Shown here: positions 61,509 to 64,000 of the stretch, piece by piece | How the letters are laid out: the number at the start of each line of letters is the position of its first letter | Numbering within the stretch: the stretch's first letter is position 1 | Source: Peptococcaceae bacterium BRH_c8a | GTDB taxonomy: Bacteria > Bacillota > Desulfotomaculia > Desulfotomaculales > Desulfallaceae | Assembly: GCA_000961575.1 (NCBI GenBank) | Contig: LADP01000015.1 | Span: forward strand, 24,607-88,606 | Direction: 5' to 3' | DNA length: 64,000 bases | The notes under the pieces: generated by a model | Database searches by the model: none | Told to the model about the DNA's origin: nothing | The model's input: only the letters and a program-made list of their open reading frames with translations | Position numbers and translations under genes: made by a program

Positions 61509-62984
61509 ATGGTTAGTTTTTCTGCAACTAATTTCTATAAACTTTATAAGCCATCTAAGTGCGAAAAAAGAGTTTGGTTAATTACCAATCGCCCGGAACT
61601 AGCTGAAGATGACATCGAATTCATAGAACTCTTGAAAAGAAGAGGTAAAATCCTTGAATTTAGGCACCTTGCAACACTTGGGTCTTACCAGGAACCTCGA
61701 TCCCATAATCATGATTACAGGGGTAGATACGAAGAGACTTTAGAACTGATCGAAAACCAAACGCCAATAATATATCAACCGGTATTACTAGACCCAGATG
61801 GATTATTTGCTATTCCTGACTTTTTAATATTTGAGCCATATACCCAGAAGTATAAACTTAGAGATGTCAAATTGGCCATAAATATTAAAGAGCATCCCGA
61901 AATAGCCTTGCAGCTAGGGCTATATCGTTTGGCTGTTGAAAAAGTTTTAGGGTACACACCCAATACAGAAATAGTGCTGGGCGATAGTACCCTAATTGAT
62001 TTTGAGCCTGCTTCAGAGTCAGAGGTTATATCAGCTATCGAGCATATTATTTCCATCAAGCATCTTAAAACTGAACCATTTGAACCAGTTGGCTGGTCAA
62101 AATGTAACCAGTGTGTTTTCTTCAATTATTGTTGGGCAGCTGCAGTATGTAATTGCGATATTTCAACTGTGCCATATGTTGACCAAAGCGCGTGTATCGC
62201 TTTAGCTAATATGGACGTTACAAATTATGACCACCTTCATGAGTTCAGTGAAGAGTTATTAGCCGATATAAAACGCCCTTGGGGGAAACGAGTCCAAAAA
62301 ATAGGCCCAACAACGGCAAAGAAAATAAAGCTGCAGATTAATGCATTAAAAACCAACCAGACTATAATAGGCCAAAAACCAGAATTACCAACTGGCTTTA
62401 GTCCATACCAACGTCCAGTTGTAATATTTGATATTGAGGATGACCCTTTTGACCCCGACCTTGGGGTTAGGGTTTACCTGTGGGGGGTATTAATTTCAGG
62501 CCAAGGGGGATTACAACAGACAAATCTATTTTTCGCTGAGCCTGGCATTGAAGGTGACGAAAAAGGGTGGTTTGATTTCCTTAATTATGCCTTTCAGGTA
62601 TTCGAGAACCATGGTGAAATACCATTCATTCATTATTCTGCTCATGAACGAACAATGGTAAATAAATACATAGAAAGATACGGTGATCCCTGTGGTATTG
62701 CTGACAGGGTTTTAAACAATTTGTGGGACATGTATCCCTGCATAGTGCGAAACTTGTTTTTACCTGTACATTCTTACGGCCTTAAACATTTAGAAAAACT
62801 GGTTGGTTTCGAAAGGAGCCAGGCAGACTACGGTGGTTTGTGGTCAATAATTCAATATGATAAGTACGTCCAAGCGCCAACAACTGACGAGGCAGAAGCA
62901 ATTTTAACAAAAATACTAACTTATAATGCAGAAGATTTAGCAGCTACACTTAAAGTGTACGAGTGGTTAGAATCCATATGCTGA
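61509..62984 (+). CDS. TM0106-type RecB-like nuclease with RNase H-like domain
   Basis: The N-terminal half (about 1-225) is a RecB/Cas4-like nuclease: Asp in LFAIPDFLIF (about 103), Asp-x-Lys in KLRDVKLA (about 118), QLGLYRLAVE (motif III, about 134), and cysteines KCNQCVFFNYCW that may hold a 4Fe-4S cluster. A helix-hairpin region (IGPTTAKKIKLQ) leads into an RNase H-like exonuclease domain (about 305-490) with VVIFDIEDDPF, IHYSAHERTMV and YNAEDLAATLKVY. These proteins are linked to DNA repair or defence loci. It is separate from the Ubl operon by 600 bp, so a functional link is only positional. Terminator at 63146. Confidence 0.8.
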   Translation: MVSFSATNFYKLYKPSKCEKRVWLITNRPELAEDDIEFIELLKRRGKILEFRHLATLGSYQEPRSHNHDYRGRYEETLELIENQTPIIYQPVLLDPDGLFAIPDFLIFEPYTQKYKLRDVKLAINIKEHPEIALQLGLYRLAVEKVLGYTPNTEIVLGDSTLIDFEPASESEVISAIEHIISIKHLKTEPFEPVGWSKCNQCVFFNYCWAAAVCNCDISTVPYVDQSACIALANMDVTNYDHLHEFSEELLADIKRPWGKRVQKIGPTTAKKIKLQINALKTNQTIIGQKPELPTGFSPYQRPVVIFDIEDDPFDPDLGVRVYLWGVLISGQGGLQQTNLFFAEPGIEGDEKGWFDFLNYAFQVFENHGEIPFIHYSAHERTMVNKYIERYGDPCGIADRVLNNLWDMYPCIVRNLFLPVHSYGLKHLEKLVGFERSQADYGGLWSIIQYDKYVQAPTTDEAEAILTKILTYNAEDLAATLKVYEWLESIC

Positions 62985-63145
62985 GAAGAATAAATAGTAT
63001 CTCTGGCGGTTACTTGTAATAAGGTGGCGATTTGGCCAGTTCGTCCGCTAGGAGTCAATTATTTGCGGGTATTTCGCACTTATGTTGTTTAGAAACTGTT
63101 CATCATCTAGGCCACTTCCTCAGAAGGTGCTATAGAAGTTTGCAT

Positions 63146-63177
63146 AAAAGCCACTTACCCAAAAGATTGGCTTTTTT
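63146..63177 (+). terminator. Terminator downstream of the nuclease gene
   Basis: AAAAGCCA pairs with TGGCTTTT across a 14-nt loop, followed by further T. It lies about 160 bp after the nuclease stop. Confidence 0.6.
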
Positions 63178-63283
63178 AGCTGCAATACAAGCTTTTTTAA
63201 GTACCATCTATGGTTCTTGGCAATCTAGAAGGGCGTCGGGATCCTTGAAACTGTCACCCTGGAGATGACGTCCATGCTGGCGT

Positions 63284-63328
63284 ATACAAATACACCCGCT
63301 GTCAATATGGACAGGGGTGTATTTGTAT
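63284..63328. repeat. 45-bp palindromic hairpin
   Basis: ATACAAATACACCC and GGGTGTATTTGTAT form a perfect 14-bp stem; inside, CTGTC pairs with GACAG, leaving a six-base loop and one bulged G. No T run follows on either strand, so it is not a normal terminator. Confidence 0.8.
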
Positions 63329-63404
63329 CTGACAGCTTCGATTGATAGTGGTGCTTTCAATCGGTTTCTTTTCAGTGTTATTTGTTTTCTAGTTCTGTGG
63401 ATGG

Positions 63405-63619
63405 TTTTTCGGGAGTATCCCTAGTTTTGTGTAAATGGGTAAATCCAACGAATAATGGAAAACCTAATATAGGCTCTTACTTGCCAGGAGGATAGGGCTC
63501 TGCTGGAGAGCAACCCGAGCGCCTGGCAAGGTTCTGCCGGGGATAACGGGGGTGGCTTTTAGCCGCCCTTCACCTCTTTAATAACGCTATCCCTGTGGAG
63601 AATCAAAGCGATAAACTCA
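63405..63619. other. Probable terminal region of the IS256-family element
   Basis: The stretch near 63411-63440, read on the minus strand, contains TTTACACAAAACTAGGGATACTCCC, resembling the TTTACACAA... ends common in IS256-family elements. Downstream of the transposase, CTTGCCAGG (63480) pairs with CCTGGCAAG (63522) as an imperfect hairpin. The exact end cannot be set without the opposite inverted repeat. Confidence 0.35.
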
Positions 63620-64000
63620 TTACCCAGCTATCATTTCAGGCTCCAGCCGGTCGCTAAAATGGATGGCTAACTGCGAAATACAGCTTTTCCACTCCCTCAC
63701 TGGCATTGACCACTTTTTAGCTGCTTCCATGGTGGCCAGGTAGATAATCTTTCTTAGGGCATCGTCAGTCGGGTAAGCCGTTTTAGTCTTAGTAACCTTG
63801 CGTAGCTGCCTATGGTAGCCCTCGATGATGTTGGTGGTGTAGATAATCCTGCGAATTTCGTACGGATATTTAAAATAAGCTGTTAGTTCAAGCCAGTTGT
63901 TCTCCCAGGAGCGAATGATAATCGGGTGTTTCTTGCCCCATTTCTCTTTGAACATCTCAAAGGCCAGTTCCGCTTCCTCAATAGTTAGTGCTTGGTAAAC
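63620..64000 (-). CDS. IS256-family transposase (5' end outside window)
   Basis: The frame is open through 64000; translated beyond the listed ORF it begins VYQALTIEEAELAFEMF. The visible C-terminal part contains the IS256 signature with IRSWENNWLELTAYFKYPYEIRR and YTTNIIEGYHRQLRKVTKTK, which includes the last catalytic Glu (NIIEG) of the DDE triad. The gene ends with MIAG. IS256-type (mutator) elements are common cargo or later insertions in transposon arms. Confidence 0.92.
   Translation of the reverse strand, partial: VYQALTIEEAELAFEMFKEKWGKKHPIIIRSWENNWLELTAYFKYPYEIRRIIYTTNIIEGYHRQLRKVTKTKTAYPTDDALRKIIYLATMEAAKKWSMPVREWKSCISQLAIHFSDRLEPEMIAG

Larger units (their letters stand above)
37812..64000 (+). 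mobile_element. Tn7-like transposon inserted at the glmS attachment site (distal end outside window)
   Basis: The element starts with a Tn7-type end about 21-25 bp after the glmS stop, contains tnsA-tnsB-tnsC-tnsD-tnsE in Tn7 order reading away from glmS, and is visibly AT-rich compared with the host genes. Cargo is a type I RM module placed between the end and tnsA, plus partner-switch, Ubl-conjugation and nuclease genes after tnsE. I scanned for the reverse complement of the terminal repeats (GTGTACAAC) up to 64000 and found none, so the other end lies beyond the window or has diverged. Confidence 0.85.

Noticed and set aside
63032-63268. 78-codon ORF downstream of the nuclease
   Set aside because: It overlaps the terminator at 63146-63177, has no convincing ribosome site and its composition looks like translated non-coding DNA.

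Overview
The window looks like a chromosome segment of an anaerobic, spore-former-type Firmicute, most likely a Peptococcaceae/Desulfotomaculum-like clostridium. This is inferred from gene content: T-box and ykkC-family leaders, a cdaA-cdaR pair, a glmS ribozyme, citramalate synthase next to ilv-leu genes, strong Shine-Dalgarno sites and frequent TTG/GTG starts. The left ~37.8 kb is GC-rich host chromosome. The right ~26 kb is clearly AT-richer and reads as a Tn7-like transposon inserted just after glmS.

Host part. After the end of a DUF445 membrane-anchored protein comes a branched-chain amino-acid operon: ilvE-ilvD-ilvB-ilvN-ilvC-ilvB2-leuA-leuC-leuD-cimA. It is read from a sigma-A promoter through a T-box followed by a ykkC-type (probably ppGpp) riboswitch, each with its own terminator. 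No leuB is present. On the minus strand follow a two-component system and a MacAB/TolC-like export cluster with a small lipoprotein. Then come, on the plus strand, cdaA-cdaR (c-di-AMP synthesis), an FGGY sugar kinase, a ~205-nt structured RNA candidate, an SbcD-like nuclease with a YhaN/SbcC-like ATPase, and on the minus strand a SNF2/SWIM helicase. A perfect sigma-A promoter drives glmM-glmS, whose leader has a 13-codon ORF, a glmS ribozyme and a terminator-like hairpin. Host intergenic spaces are filled with at least three families of short interspersed repeats, which spoil several automatic start calls.

Transposon part. About 21-25 bp after the glmS stop, three exact 20-bp-spaced direct repeats mark a Tn7-like end at the classical attTn7 position. 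Next come an inward-reading terminator, then an 8-kb minus-strand type I restriction-modification module: HsdR, an HsdM-HsdS fusion, and a second HsdM fused to an ADP-ribosylglycohydrolase. The transposition genes tnsA-tnsB-tnsC-tnsD(tniQ)-tnsE follow on the plus strand in Tn7 order. After a strong terminator the cargo holds a partner-switch-like pair (STAS-HATPase and STAS-winged helix), then a compact ubiquitin-like conjugation operon (Ubl ending in GG, E2-like, JAMM protease, E1-like with duplicated architecture, six-TM membrane protein), a TM0106-type RecB/RNase H-like nuclease and, at the window edge, an IS256-family transposase. The distal transposon end was not found and probably lies beyond base 64000.

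The most interesting system is the cargo: a eukaryote-like Ubl/E2/JAMM/E1 module with its own putative switch and a membrane partner, carried on a Tn7-like element beside an unusual ADP-ribosylglycohydrolase-linked type I RM locus. All functional statements come from reading translated sequence and motif recall; no database search was run.
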